Numbered from the stretch's first letter, positions 1-6,846 are shown. The stretch is 7,050 nucleotides of DNA from Acidobacteria bacterium UBA6911 (GCA_002451015.1 DKBB01000249.1:1-7050); one strand, 5' to 3'. The notes: generated by a model from the sequence alone, not told the origin. Translations and numbers: made by a program.

Positions 1-48
1 GATGCCTTCCTCGAAGACGGCGAAAAAGAGTCGAAGATTAAAATTTAG
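1..48 (+). CDS. Possible 3' end of an upstream gene (partial)
   Basis: Frame 1 is open from the window edge to a TAG at 46-48 and reads DAFLEDGEKESKIKI. A charged, lysine-rich end like this would be ordinary for a protein C-terminus. The piece is only 15 codons, and another frame is also open to a stop at 50-52, so neither the reading frame nor the family can be established. If real, the gene lies about 140 bases ahead of the exporter on the same strand. Confidence 0.25.
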   Translation, partial: DAFLEDGEKESKIKI

Positions 49-188
49 CTGAAATTCTGCCGCCGGCTGCGATTATACTATGGGCTTCGTAGATGTCGGG
101 AAGAAGGTTTTTTCCTTTGGAATCATGACGGAAACCGCCGTTGCGTGCATCCCCGCCGGGTATGTTCTGCACCATATCGGAGTTATCC

Positions 189-1796
189 ATGCCGCTGAAT
201 GAAAGCAAAGACGCTGAAGCTCCAGTGAAACAAAGGCAAGCCACCTTGGGGCTTGTAACTATATTCTGCACTTATTTCGCATCCATATATTTTTTCCGGG
301 GATCCGCCGTGACCGCACCGAAAATCGCCGCGGATCTCGACGGTATGGCCCTGTTCTCCTGGGCGATTTCATTGCCGGCGCTGGCGGCCGCGATCGCCAC
401 TTTGGTGTTCGGCAAGCTTTCCGATATGTACGGGCGGCGAAGGGTCCTGTTAACGGCTATTATTTTCTACCTGGCGGGCGCCGTAACGGCCGGTTTCAGC
501 CATGACTATATTTATTTTATCGTTGCCAGCGTCATCCTTTCTTCAGGGCAGGCGGCGTTGACCCCCTTGTGCTTTTCGGTCATCGGGGACCTCTACGCAC
601 CGGCCGAGCGCAGCCGGTGGAGCGGCCTGCTTCAGATCCCGGCCGGGATTGCGGCACTTACGATCCCCGCCCTGGTAGGCATGATGACGGACAGCCTCAG
701 CTGGAGATATTTTTATTGGATTTCCGTAATTCTCGCGCTGATCAGCGGTTGCCTGATGCTTTGGGGCATACCGTCGGTTTCGAAACGTACGGAAAATAAA
801 TTTGATCTGCCCGGTTCCCTGTTGCTGGCGGTTGCGGCCGGCACAATGATTATCGGATTCTCCTGGGCGGGAAGCGAATATCCCTGGACATCCGTACAGA
901 TTATCGGATTGTTTGCGGCCTCTTTAGGTTTCTGGACTATTTTCCTGTGGTTCGAAAACCGGAGGGAAGAACCGATGCTGGATCCCCAGGTTTTCAGAAA
1001 CCGTAGATTTCTTACTGCGGCTGCAGCCGGATTCATTTCCTATTTCGGGCTGCTGGGGGTTTTGAGATATTACCCGTTGTTTCTTCAGGGTGTGCAGGGC
1101 ACCAGCGCCACTCTGAGCGGACTGATCATAACCCCGTTCGGCATATTGATGGCTTTCATCGGGGTGCCGACCGGTTATCTGCTGGCCAAAACCAAACGGT
1201 ACAAATGGATGTACATCATTGGCTATGGCATCCTGACCCTGGCCATGTTTGCCATGGTTCCCTTTGACGTTGGAACACCCACATGGCTTGGAATCCTGGT
1301 GACCGCACTGGCCGGTTTCGGATTGGGTTCGATTCCGACTATGAACACTCTTATAGCCCAATTCGCCGTTCCCAAGCGGCTGTTGGGTGTGGCCGTTGGC
1401 GCGATGTTCTTTTTTGTGTTCATGGGAGGCGCGATCGGACCCGCCATCCTGGGATCGGCTATGAATGCTTCCTATGAAAGAGCGCTTCAGTCCAGGCTGC
1501 CTGCCGAACTCAACCGGCTTGCCGATGAAACCACCCTGGCGTCCCTGGTGGATTCCCGGGTTCTGCTTTCACCGGAAGCGATGACCAGGCTCGAGCGGGC
1601 TATGGAGCCGGCTGGGAAACAGTCCCGCGAGCTTTTCGAAAAAACGGTCGCGGCTCTGCGCGACTCCCTGAAAATAAGCCTCAGAACCGTATTTCTGATG
1701 AATGCCGTCTGCGTGCTGGCAGCTTTCCTGCTCATCCTGACAATTCCCGAAGTTCCCATAGATGTGGAGGCTCCGGATAAAAAACGAAAAGACTGA
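189..1796 (+). CDS. MFS transporter, 14-helix drug/H+ antiporter type (DHA2, EmrB/QacA-like)
   Basis: This is an inner-membrane exporter of the major facilitator superfamily, probably proton-driven; the substrate cannot be read from the sequence. The ATG at 189 is chosen because GGAG at 179-182 lies 6 bases upstream; the frame stays open to a TTG at 141, but that extension has no good ribosome site. The 535-residue product has the MFS loop motif GKLSDMYGRRRVLL at about 75-88. SWRYFYWISV at 171-180 and LDPQVFRNRRF at 264-274 are typical of the EmrB/QacA branch. Hydrophobic segments fit 14 helices: six before residue 195, two between 208 and 255, five between 273 and 423, and the last at about 497-519. 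A hydrophilic loop of about 70 residues (424-496) separates helices 13 and 14. No adjacent regulator or EmrA-like partner gene is seen, so it may work alone. A TATACT at 74-79 could be a -10 box, but no good -35 accompanies it. Confidence 0.93.
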   Translation: MPLNESKDAEAPVKQRQATLGLVTIFCTYFASIYFFRGSAVTAPKIAADLDGMALFSWAISLPALAAAIATLVFGKLSDMYGRRRVLLTAIIFYLAGAVTAGFSHDYIYFIVASVILSSGQAALTPLCFSVIGDLYAPAERSRWSGLLQIPAGIAALTIPALVGMMTDSLSWRYFYWISVILALISGCLMLWGIPSVSKRTENKFDLPGSLLLAVAAGTMIIGFSWAGSEYPWTSVQIIGLFAASLGFWTIFLWFENRREEPMLDPQVFRNRRFLTAAAAGFISYFGLLGVLRYYPLFLQGVQGTSATLSGLIITPFGILMAFIGVPTGYLLAKTKRYKWMYIIGYGILTLAMFAMVPFDVGTPTWLGILVTALAGFGLGSIPTMNTLIAQFAVPKRLLGVAVGAMFFFVFMGGAIGPAILGSAMNASYERALQSRLPAELNRLADETTLASLVDSRVLLSPEAMTRLERAMEPAGKQSRELFEKTVAALRDSLKISLRTVFLMNAVCVLAAFLLILTIPEVPIDVEAPDKKRKD

Positions 1797-1826
1797 TCGA
1801 CTGAAAAGGGATACTCAGTGATACTT

Positions 1827-1899
1827 AAAGAATGAAAAGACGGGGTCTCCCTCCTGTCGGATGTACTTGTAATTCCGGGCTCCCTCTTTCATTTTCTTT
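1827..1899 (+). terminator. Imperfect long hairpin after the MFS gene
   Basis: The left arm at 1827-1845 (AAAGAATGAAAAGA then GGGG) pairs with the right arm at 1882-1899 (CCC then TCTTTCATTTTCTTT). This gives about 15-16 pairs interrupted by small bulges. It begins 30 bases after the exporter stop codon. The right arm itself is T-rich, but there is no separate T-run after it, and the loop of about 36 bases is large. It could help termination or protect the 3' end of the transcript. Confidence is low because the stem is mostly A-T. Confidence 0.3.
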
Positions 1900-1926
1900 T
1901 GGGATTACTTCCCTCAGACATGCAGC

Positions 1927-1977
1927 CAGAAAACTTCAGGACAAACAGTCCGTTTGCATTGGCTGTTTTCTGTTTTT
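1927..1977 (+). terminator. Probable intrinsic terminator
   Basis: CAGAAAAC at 1927-1934 pairs perfectly with GTTTTCTG at 1965-1972, and a run of five T follows at 1973-1977. A second perfect stem, CAAAC/GTTTG (1942-1946 with 1952-1956), is nested inside. An alternative stem AAACAG/CTGTTT (1943-1948 with 1963-1968) is also possible. The T-run directly after the outer stem fits a rho-independent terminator for the exporter transcript. The outer stem has low GC content, so the terminator may be weak. Confidence 0.45.
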
Positions 1978-1983
1978 ACTGAC

Positions 1984-1995
1984 GGCGCATGCGCC
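1984..1995. repeat. Perfect 12-base palindrome, possible operator
   Basis: GGCGCATGCGCC is exactly self-complementary. It lies about 100 bases before the PQQ-like gene and just after the probable terminator, so it falls where an operator for that gene would be expected. No regulator gene is in the window, and GC-rich palindromes of this length can occur by chance. Confidence 0.3.
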
Positions 1996-2098
1996 AAGAT
2001 CGTAAAATGGGTTAAAAGTAGGATTGAATTCGTGAATGGGATTTTTTTATCGGCCGGTTCCAATCAGTAGCGGTTGCGATTTGCCGGGGAGATGAATT

Positions 2099-3361
2099 AT
2101 GAGGAATGTTTTCAGGATTTTTGTTGTTCTGTGTATGGGTTTTTCTTTATTTGTGGTCGAAGCCGCCGACTGGCCGCAGTGGCGGGGGCCGCAACGGAAC
2201 GGAATTTCGTCCGAAACCGGCTTGCTGCAACAATGGCCCAGGCAGGGCCCGAAGCTGCTCTGGCAGGTCAACGACATCGGTGATGGGTATTCCACGCCTG
2301 CGGTGGTCGGTTCACGAATCTTTCTTATAAGCAACCGGGGTATGAAGGACGAATTCGTGCAGGCCCTGTCTGTTGAGGACGGCAAAATTGTCTGGACGGC
2401 GCGCATCGGAAACGTCGGCAATCCCGATCAACAGCCGAGTTTTCCCATGGCTCGATCCACGCCGACGGTTGATGGCGCATGGCTTTATGCCCTCGGATCG
2501 GACGGTGACCTGGTCAGCATGGAGACCCAAACCGGCAAGGTGCGCTGGCGGAAAAGCCTTCGTGAAGATTTCGGCGGTGTGCCCGGAATCTGGGCCTATT
2601 CGGAATCTCCCTTGATTGACGGCGATCTGGTCATTGTCACTCCCGGTGGAGCACCGGCCACCATGGTTGCTTTGCATAAGGAAACCGGAGCTGTTCACTG
2701 GACATGCAACGTGCCGGAGGGCGATCCCGCGGGTTATGCCTCGGCCATTGTCGTTGATGCTGGAGGGCTCCGGCAATACGTGCAGTTCATGGAAAAAGGG
2801 GTCGTCGGGGTGGACGCCGGTACCGGCCGGTTTCTCTGGCGATATGACGAACCGAACAAAGGGCCGGCAAATATACCGACACCGGTGGCACGCGACGCCT
2901 ATGTCTACGCCGGGGGGGCACGAATCGGGGGCGGGCTGGTTCGCCTCAGGGCCGCCAACGGGGGAATTGCCGCAGAAGAGGTTTATTTCAAGCGCGGCCT
3001 GCCCTACAGTATCGGGGGATCGGTGCTCGTCGGCGATTGCCTCTATGGAACCACCGATCAGGGGATGGTAGCGGCCGATTTTCTCTCCGGGGATGTGAAG
3101 TGGCAGGCTGAAGGCATCGGAGTCGGGTCGATTCTTTTTGCGGATGATTGCCTGTATGTTCATGGTGAAAACGGTGACGTTGCCCTGGTAGAGGCTACTC
3201 CGGAGGAGTACCGTGAAAAAGGGAGATTTACGCCCCCGGGCCAGCCGAAACGCCACCAGGAGATGGAAAAGGCGTGGGCTTACCCGGTGATTGCTGACGG
3301 AAGGCTGTACATTCGGGACCTCGGAGTGTTGTGGTGTTATGATGTTAAAGCAGCCGACTAG
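2099..3361 (+). CDS. Exported PQQ-like beta-propeller repeat protein
   Basis: This 420-residue protein resembles the PQQ-like/BamB-like beta-propeller family, whose members act outside the cytoplasm as scaffolds or, with a bound quinone, as dehydrogenases. GGGGAG at 2086-2091 sits 7 bases before the ATG. Residues 1-23 form a signal peptide (positive start, hydrophobic core, likely cleavage after an Ala near 22-23). There is no lipobox, so the product is probably soluble in the periplasm or secreted. The mature start DWPQWRGPQRNGISSETG is a hallmark of this subfamily. Blade repeats of the form (hydrophobic)-x-D/E-x-x-TG-x-hydrophobic-x-W recur at about 89-100, 139-150, 190-201, 236-247 and 324-335, with weaker units near 281 and 361, which fits a seven- or eight-blade propeller. 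It is shorter than true quinoprotein dehydrogenases, and no adjacent cysteine pair is seen, so an enzymatic PQQ role is doubtful. Its partner and substrate are unknown. Confidence 0.88.
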   Translation: MRNVFRIFVVLCMGFSLFVVEAADWPQWRGPQRNGISSETGLLQQWPRQGPKLLWQVNDIGDGYSTPAVVGSRIFLISNRGMKDEFVQALSVEDGKIVWTARIGNVGNPDQQPSFPMARSTPTVDGAWLYALGSDGDLVSMETQTGKVRWRKSLREDFGGVPGIWAYSESPLIDGDLVIVTPGGAPATMVALHKETGAVHWTCNVPEGDPAGYASAIVVDAGGLRQYVQFMEKGVVGVDAGTGRFLWRYDEPNKGPANIPTPVARDAYVYAGGARIGGGLVRLRAANGGIAAEEVYFKRGLPYSIGGSVLVGDCLYGTTDQGMVAADFLSGDVKWQAEGIGVGSILFADDCLYVHGENGDVALVEATPEEYREKGRFTPPGQPKRHQEMEKAWAYPVIADGRLYIRDLGVLWCYDVKAAD

Positions 3362-3423
3362 TTGCGGCGTTGTTGATTTCACGAAGGCTGTTTGTTACCA
3401 AAACGGCTGATGGTTTCAGGGCG

Positions 3424-3440
3424 CAAGGCCGGAAGCCTTG
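3424..3440 (+). other. Hairpin 1 in the gap before the ferritin-like gene
   Basis: CAAGGC at 3424-3429 pairs perfectly with GCCTTG at 3435-3440 around the loop CGGAA. It lies 62 bases after the PQQ-like stop codon and is followed by AATTTATAAA, not by a T-run. It could be a weak terminator for the upstream gene or the first element of a structured leader for the downstream gene. Confidence 0.4.
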
Positions 3441-3457
3441 AATTTATAAATCGATTG

Positions 3458-3487
3458 CGGGAAAAGGCCGGGGATGAATGGCAGTTG
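3458..3487 (+). repeat. Two-part repeat, copy A
   Basis: This segment consists of CGGGAAAA-g-GCCGG (3458-3471) joined directly to GGGGATG-a-ATGGCAGTTG (3470-3487, overlapping by two G). Both halves recur at 6999-7012 and 7032-7049 with one mismatch each. In that second copy they are separated by an extra perfect hairpin. The right half contains an ATG at 3478 preceded by GGGG, so it could act as a translation start. That ATG is in frame with the ferritin-like gene and would add 36 residues. Confidence 0.6.
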
Positions 3488-3493
3488 CGAGTT

Positions 3494-3511
3494 TGGGGGC
3501 AGAAGCCCCCA
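3494..3511 (+). other. Hairpin 2 in the ferritin-gene leader
   Basis: TGGGGGC at 3494-3500 pairs perfectly with GCCCCCA at 3505-3511 around the tetraloop AGAA, giving a very stable 7-base stem. It is not followed by a T-run, so it is not a normal terminator. It starts six bases after repeat copy A, and its last A is the first base of an in-frame ATG at 3511. Confidence 0.5.
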
Positions 3512-3533
3512 TGGATTTTCACTTAGGAAGAGG

Positions 3534-3552
3534 CTCCGACATACGGTCGGAG
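3534..3552 (+). other. Hairpin 3 in the ferritin-gene leader
   Basis: CTCCGAC at 3534-3540 pairs perfectly with GTCGGAG at 3546-3552 around the loop ATACG. It ends 33 bases before the preferred ATG at 3586 and is followed by TTCTTC, which is pyrimidine-rich but not a clear terminator tract. With hairpin 2 it forms a tandem pair of strong stems in the leader. Confidence 0.5.
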
Positions 3553-3585
3553 TTCTTCACTACAGAAAGGTCGGTGTGGGGCGTT

Positions 3586-4086
3586 ATGTCAAAATCTGCA
3601 GAAGATATTTTAAAAACAGCAATCCTGCTTGAACTCAGGGGGAAGGCGTTTTACACCACGGCCGCCCGCCAAAGCGGCAGCGAAGCGGTGCGCAAGATAT
3701 TCACCATGATGGCCGAGGAGGAGGACGTACATGTAGAATACCTCTCCAGACAGTTTGCGGAATATGAAAAAACCGGCAAGTTTGCCAAGAAGGACATAAC
3801 AGATCCCGTAGACGATACCGAGGCTGCCATGATCCTGAGCGAGCAGGTAAAAAATGAAATATCCGCCGCCGGGTTTGAAGCGGCAGCCATTTCTGCGGCC
3901 ATAGATTTCGAGAATCGAGCCGTTGAGGTCTACCAGCAAAGGGCGGAGGAAACCACGGATCCCAATGAAAAGGAGATGTATCAGTCATTGGCCAACTGGG
4001 AGCGCACCCATCACCGTTTGTTATTCAAACTCAATGAAGACCTGAAGGAACAGGTCTGGAACGACAGCAATTTCTGGCCGTTTTAA
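3586..4086 (+). CDS. Ferritin-like di-iron protein (rubrerythrin family, no rubredoxin domain)
   Basis: This 166-residue, soluble, four-helix protein belongs to the ferritin-like superfamily. Relatives bind a di-iron centre and act in peroxide/oxygen defence or iron handling in anaerobes. Candidate ligands follow the family pattern: E16 in LELRGKAFY, E46 and H49 in EEDVH, E109 in AIDFEN, and E139 and H142 in ERTHH. No CxxC pairs are present, so the rubredoxin domain of classical rubrerythrin is missing and electrons would have to come from a separate partner. The C-terminus ends in NFWPF. The ATG at 3586 is preferred because family similarity begins at MSKSAEDILK, although the Shine-Dalgarno is modest (GGGG at 3578-3581). 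The frame stays open to an ATG at 3478, which would add 36 residues encoded by the hairpin-rich leader; that extension looks non-functional as protein. The exact activity (peroxidase, ferritin-like storage or other) cannot be decided. Confidence 0.88.
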   Translation: MSKSAEDILKTAILLELRGKAFYTTAARQSGSEAVRKIFTMMAEEEDVHVEYLSRQFAEYEKTGKFAKKDITDPVDDTEAAMILSEQVKNEISAAGFEAAAISAAIDFENRAVEVYQQRAEETTDPNEKEMYQSLANWERTHHRLLFKLNEDLKEQVWNDSNFWPF

Positions 4087-4306
4087 CCTTCTGCTGAGCT
4101 TGATAGAAAGGGTCGAAAACCGATATTCCCGGCGAGGCCGGCGCTTCAATATCTTGGATGCATGCACGATTTTGCCGCAGTTTCTTCGGAGATGCCGGCC
4201 TCAATAGATTGGAGTGCATTCCTTGGGCATTCCCATCAACCGGAACCACAATCGTAGGACCTTCAGCCCGGAAAACCATTCCCCGGCAATAAAATAAATC
4301 AGTTTC
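4087..4306. other. Gap after the ferritin-like gene, with an imperfect direct repeat
   Basis: No gene is supported here. The stretch contains two related segments. GCCGGC, CAATA, TTGGA and GCAT occur in that order at 4137, 4147, 4154 and 4160, and again at 4194, 4202, 4209 and 4216. This is an imperfect tandem duplication with a period of about 56 bases. No terminator with a T-run is visible after the stop codon at 4084-4086. An open frame on the minus strand overlaps the 3' end of the ferritin-like gene, but nothing in it is recognisable. Confidence 0.4.
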
Positions 4307-4320
4307 CAGGCACAAGCCTG
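4307..4320. other. Small perfect hairpin just before the PHO-box-like site
   Basis: CAGGC at 4307-4311 pairs with GCCTG at 4316-4320 around ACAA. It lies 9 bases before the first TTAACA. No T-run follows on the + strand, so a terminator for the ferritin-like gene is unlikely. It may be incidental. Confidence 0.25.
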
Positions 4321-4329
4321 AATGAAAAA

Positions 4330-4368
4330 TTAACAGGAAATTAACATTTCAAGATGCAGTCCTATAGT
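4330..4368 (+). promoter_or_regulatory. Candidate PHO box and promoter for the phosphate transporter
   Basis: TTAACA occurs at 4330-4335 and again at 4341-4346, exactly 11 bases apart, each followed by an A/T-rich spacer. PhoB and PhoP sites are known to be direct repeats with an 11-base period, and TTAACA is the consensus half-site described for Gram-positive PhoP. A -10-like TATAGT lies at 4363-4368, about 11 bases beyond the second repeat unit. In PhoB-activated promoters the box takes the place of the -35 element at this distance. No standard -35 is seen at the matching position. Transcription would start around 4375, giving a leader of about 50 bases. The downstream gene is a phosphate transporter, which supports the reading. 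Confidence 0.55.
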
Positions 4369-4422
4369 AGAATTCTTCTTCATCCAAGCCATTTGACACA
4401 ACCGGAATCGGGGGGATAGGCA

Positions 4423-6687
4423 ATGGGTTTAGAGTGGCTATTCGCGGCAGTCATAATTTTAATTGCATTCGCCGTTTTCGATCTGATGGTCGGCGTAAGC
4501 AACGACGCGGTCAATTTCCTCAATTCGGCGGTCGGATCCCATGTTGCGCCACGCTACGTCATCATGATCATCTCCAGCATCGGTATCATGGTCGGGGTCA
4601 GTTTTTCCAGCGGCATGATGGAGGTCGCCCGCAAGGGCATATTTCATCCGGAATTTTTTACCCTGCCGGAATTATTGACCATTTTTCTCGGCGTGATGAT
4701 CACCGATATCATTCTGCTGGATCTGTTCAACACCTACGGGCTTCCGACTTCGACGACTGTTTCCATCGTTTTCGAGCTCCTCGGCGGCGCGGTGGCCGTT
4801 TCCATCCTTAAAATTCTGCAGCAGGAGGACAGCCTGCTCTCGCTTTATCAGTACATTAACACCGGCAAAGCCATGGTGATCATATTCGGGATACTGCTGT
4901 CCGTTGTCATCGCCTTTTCCCTGGGTGCTATAGTCCAATTTTTAACCCGACTGCTCTTTACCTTCGATTATGCCAGGCGTCTCCGGCGTTACGGCGCCAT
5001 CTGGGGCGGAATGGCTTTTGCCTTTATTGCCTACTTCATTCTTATAAAGGGAGCCAAGGGAGCTTTTTTCATATCCTCAGAAACGGCTGCGTCCATTAAA
5101 GAAAATGCCTTCCTTATACTGTTCGTCATTTTTGTCATTTCGTCCTTATTCCTGCAGATTTTACTCTTCTTTAAAGTGAATGTACTCAAGCCGGTGGTGC
5201 TGGTCGGAACTTTCGCCCTGGCGATGGCATTCGCGGCCAACGACCTGGTCAATTTCATCGGTGTTCCGGTGGCCGGGTATCAGGCCTACAGTATCGCCAG
5301 TGCCGCGGACGCTCCACTGACGACATTGATGGATGCTATGGATGATAAAGTTCCAACGCCTGGTTTTATGATTATTATTGCCGGTCTGATCATGGTTTTA
5401 ACCCTGTGGCTTTCGAAAAAGGCGCGAACGGTCACCGATACCGAGATCAGCCTTGGTGAGCAGCAGGAAGAGGAAGAAAAGTTCGAATCGATTTTCCTGT
5501 CCAGAGCGATAGTAGGCATTACAATCCGTCTCATGCATTTTTTACGTGCGCTTGTTCCTAACTTTCTTCAACACTGGGTGAAAGGAAGACTGGATACGTC
5601 TCACTACAAGGCGGAGGTAAGCGGAGACAAAAGGCCTTCCTTCGATTTGTTGCGTGCATCGGTGAATATGATGGTGGCCGCTGCGGTAATCTCCTACGCC
5701 ACTTCGCAAACACTTCCCTTGTCGACGACGTATGTCACCTTTATGGTGGCCATGGGCACGTCCCTGTCGGACCTGGCTTGGGGTCGCGAAAGCGCCGTGT
5801 ATCGTGTCGCCGGAGTATTCACGGTCATCGGCGGCTGGTTTCTAACGGCGCTTTCCGCATTTGTTGTTTCCGGTTTGATTGCCACGATCATTTTTTATAC
5901 TAAAGGATGGGGCGTCCTGTGTCTTCTGGGAGTGACGGCTTATTTAACCCTACAGAATCACCGGACCCACAAAGAAAGGACCAAACAGAAAGACATCGGC
6001 GCTGTATTCAATCTTAAGAAAATTACGGATGCTGAAGAATCCATCTCGATCACCTTCGAACACATGGCCGTGTTGCTCGGGGAAATCCGCAATTCCCTGA
6101 AAGCCGCCTTAACAGCACTTTATAACCAGAATGAATACGTTTTAAAAAATGAGTATAAAAAGATCGACAAGATCCAAAAGTGGTCCAACATGATTATCGC
6201 CAACGTTTTTAAATGCATGCGCCTTTTATCGCGAGAAGAAACGAAGTCGTTCTTGAAATACGGGCAGACGATAAGGCGAATACAAAAATTGTCCGACGGC
6301 CACCGCGATATTGTTCAGCGGGCCTATTCGCATGTCCGGAACCATCACAAAGGATTGCTCGACGTGCAAAAACAGGAACTGGAAACTGTCGGGACAATTC
6401 TGGACGACATGCTGCTGGATGTTGAAAAGGCCTTCAAGTCGAAAGACATGAAGAAATATAAAGATGTGCAGGAAAGGGATGTTGAACTGCGAAATATCTC
6501 CGACCAGTTAAATAAGAAGCAAATGGAACGTATTCGAAGCCGCGATTCAAAAACACGTTTGAGCATACTGTTTTATGCCATCGTGGGCAATGCCCTGATG
6601 CTGTCCAAGCAGAACCTCAAGCTGATTGATATATTTGCAGAGACATTCGGGGACTCGGAAACAAATGTCGGATCGGATGCGAATTAA
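4423..6687 (+). CDS. pit: Inorganic phosphate transporter (PiT family) with fused PhoU-like (DUF47) C-terminal domain
   Basis: This 754-residue inner-membrane protein is expected to import phosphate by cation symport. Two inverted PiT halves are visible. The first has GVSNDAVNFLNSAVG at 24-38 and NTYGLPTSTTVS at 103-114; the second has AANDLVNFIGVPVAG at 271-285 and TSQTLPLSTTYVTF at 427-440. Paired NDxVNF and P-x-STT motifs are the phosphate/cation site of this family. Hydrophobic helices span about 4-330 and 408-511, with a charged cytoplasmic linker at 332-407. From about 525 to 740 the sequence becomes a charged helical domain of PhoU/DUF47 type, which in many bacteria is a separate protein encoded beside Pit. 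The domain probably gates or reports on transport. G-rich sequence at 4410-4415 precedes the ATG by 7 bases. A PHO-box-like site lies directly upstream, suggesting induction by phosphate shortage. The cation (H+ or Na+) cannot be read from the sequence. Confidence 0.94.
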   Translation: MGLEWLFAAVIILIAFAVFDLMVGVSNDAVNFLNSAVGSHVAPRYVIMIISSIGIMVGVSFSSGMMEVARKGIFHPEFFTLPELLTIFLGVMITDIILLDLFNTYGLPTSTTVSIVFELLGGAVAVSILKILQQEDSLLSLYQYINTGKAMVIIFGILLSVVIAFSLGAIVQFLTRLLFTFDYARRLRRYGAIWGGMAFAFIAYFILIKGAKGAFFISSETAASIKENAFLILFVIFVISSLFLQILLFFKVNVLKPVVLVGTFALAMAFAANDLVNFIGVPVAGYQAYSIASAADAPLTTLMDAMDDKVPTPGFMIIIAGLIMVLTLWLSKKARTVTDTEISLGEQQEEEEKFESIFLSRAIVGITIRLMHFLRALVPNFLQHWVKGRLDTSHYKAEVSGDKRPSFDLLRASVNMMVAAAVISYATSQTLPLSTTYVTFMVAMGTSLSDLAWGRESAVYRVAGVFTVIGGWFLTALSAFVVSGLIATIIFYTKGWGVLCLLGVTAYLTLQNHRTHKERTKQKDIGAVFNLKKITDAEESISITFEHMAVLLGEIRNSLKAALTALYNQNEYVLKNEYKKIDKIQKWSNMIIANVFKCMRLLSREETKSFLKYGQTIRRIQKLSDGHRDIVQRAYSHVRNHHKGLLDVQKQELETVGTILDDMLLDVEKAFKSKDMKKYKDVQERDVELRNISDQLNKKQMERIRSRDSKTRLSILFYAIVGNALMLSKQNLKLIDIFAETFGDSETNVGSDAN

Positions 6688-6846
6688 TGGCGTTTCCGCC
6701 TTAAGACTATTCCCGAATGTTTCGGACTGGTCCGATGCCCTATGCTCTGGGATGACGACAATTGGCTGTTGCGGTATATCCCCCGGGATCTCCGCGGATT
6801 TTCGCCGGGATGCCGAGCCGCTGTATTCTGAATGTTTCAGTCCATA

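Noticed and set aside
924..1361. 145-codon minus-strand open frame inside the MFS gene
   Set aside because: It lies opposite a clear membrane protein. The translation is rich in H, Q, S and G with no recognisable motif, so it is a shadow frame.
2312..3382. Long 356-codon open frame on the minus strand opposite the PQQ-like gene
   Set aside because: It is fully antisense to a well-supported gene with a signal peptide and repeats. Its translation shows no domain and has the composition of a mirrored coding frame.
3410..3490. Possible c-di-GMP-I (GEMM) riboswitch before the ferritin-like gene
   Set aside because: GCGCAAGGCC...GCCTTGAA and the later GGGGATGAATGGCA only loosely resemble parts of the GEMM core. 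The 5' GGGCAAACC element and the expected paired hairpins are not there.
3494..3552. Possible mini-ykkC (guanidine-II) tandem hairpins
   Set aside because: Two tandem stems are present and one contains ACGG, but the other has an AGAA loop and in the first the ACGG is not a proper tetraloop. The downstream gene does not fit either.
4031..4315. 94-codon minus-strand open frame over the ferritin-transporter gap
   Set aside because: It overlaps the 3' end of the ferritin-like gene, has no convincing ribosome site and no recognisable domain. The imperfect direct repeat explains part of it.
4393..4421. TTGACA at 4393-4398 as a -35 box for the transporter
   Set aside because: At 17 bases spacing the next hexamer is ATAGGC, a poor -10, and it would place transcription at the start codon. 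The PHO-box-like promoter upstream fits better.
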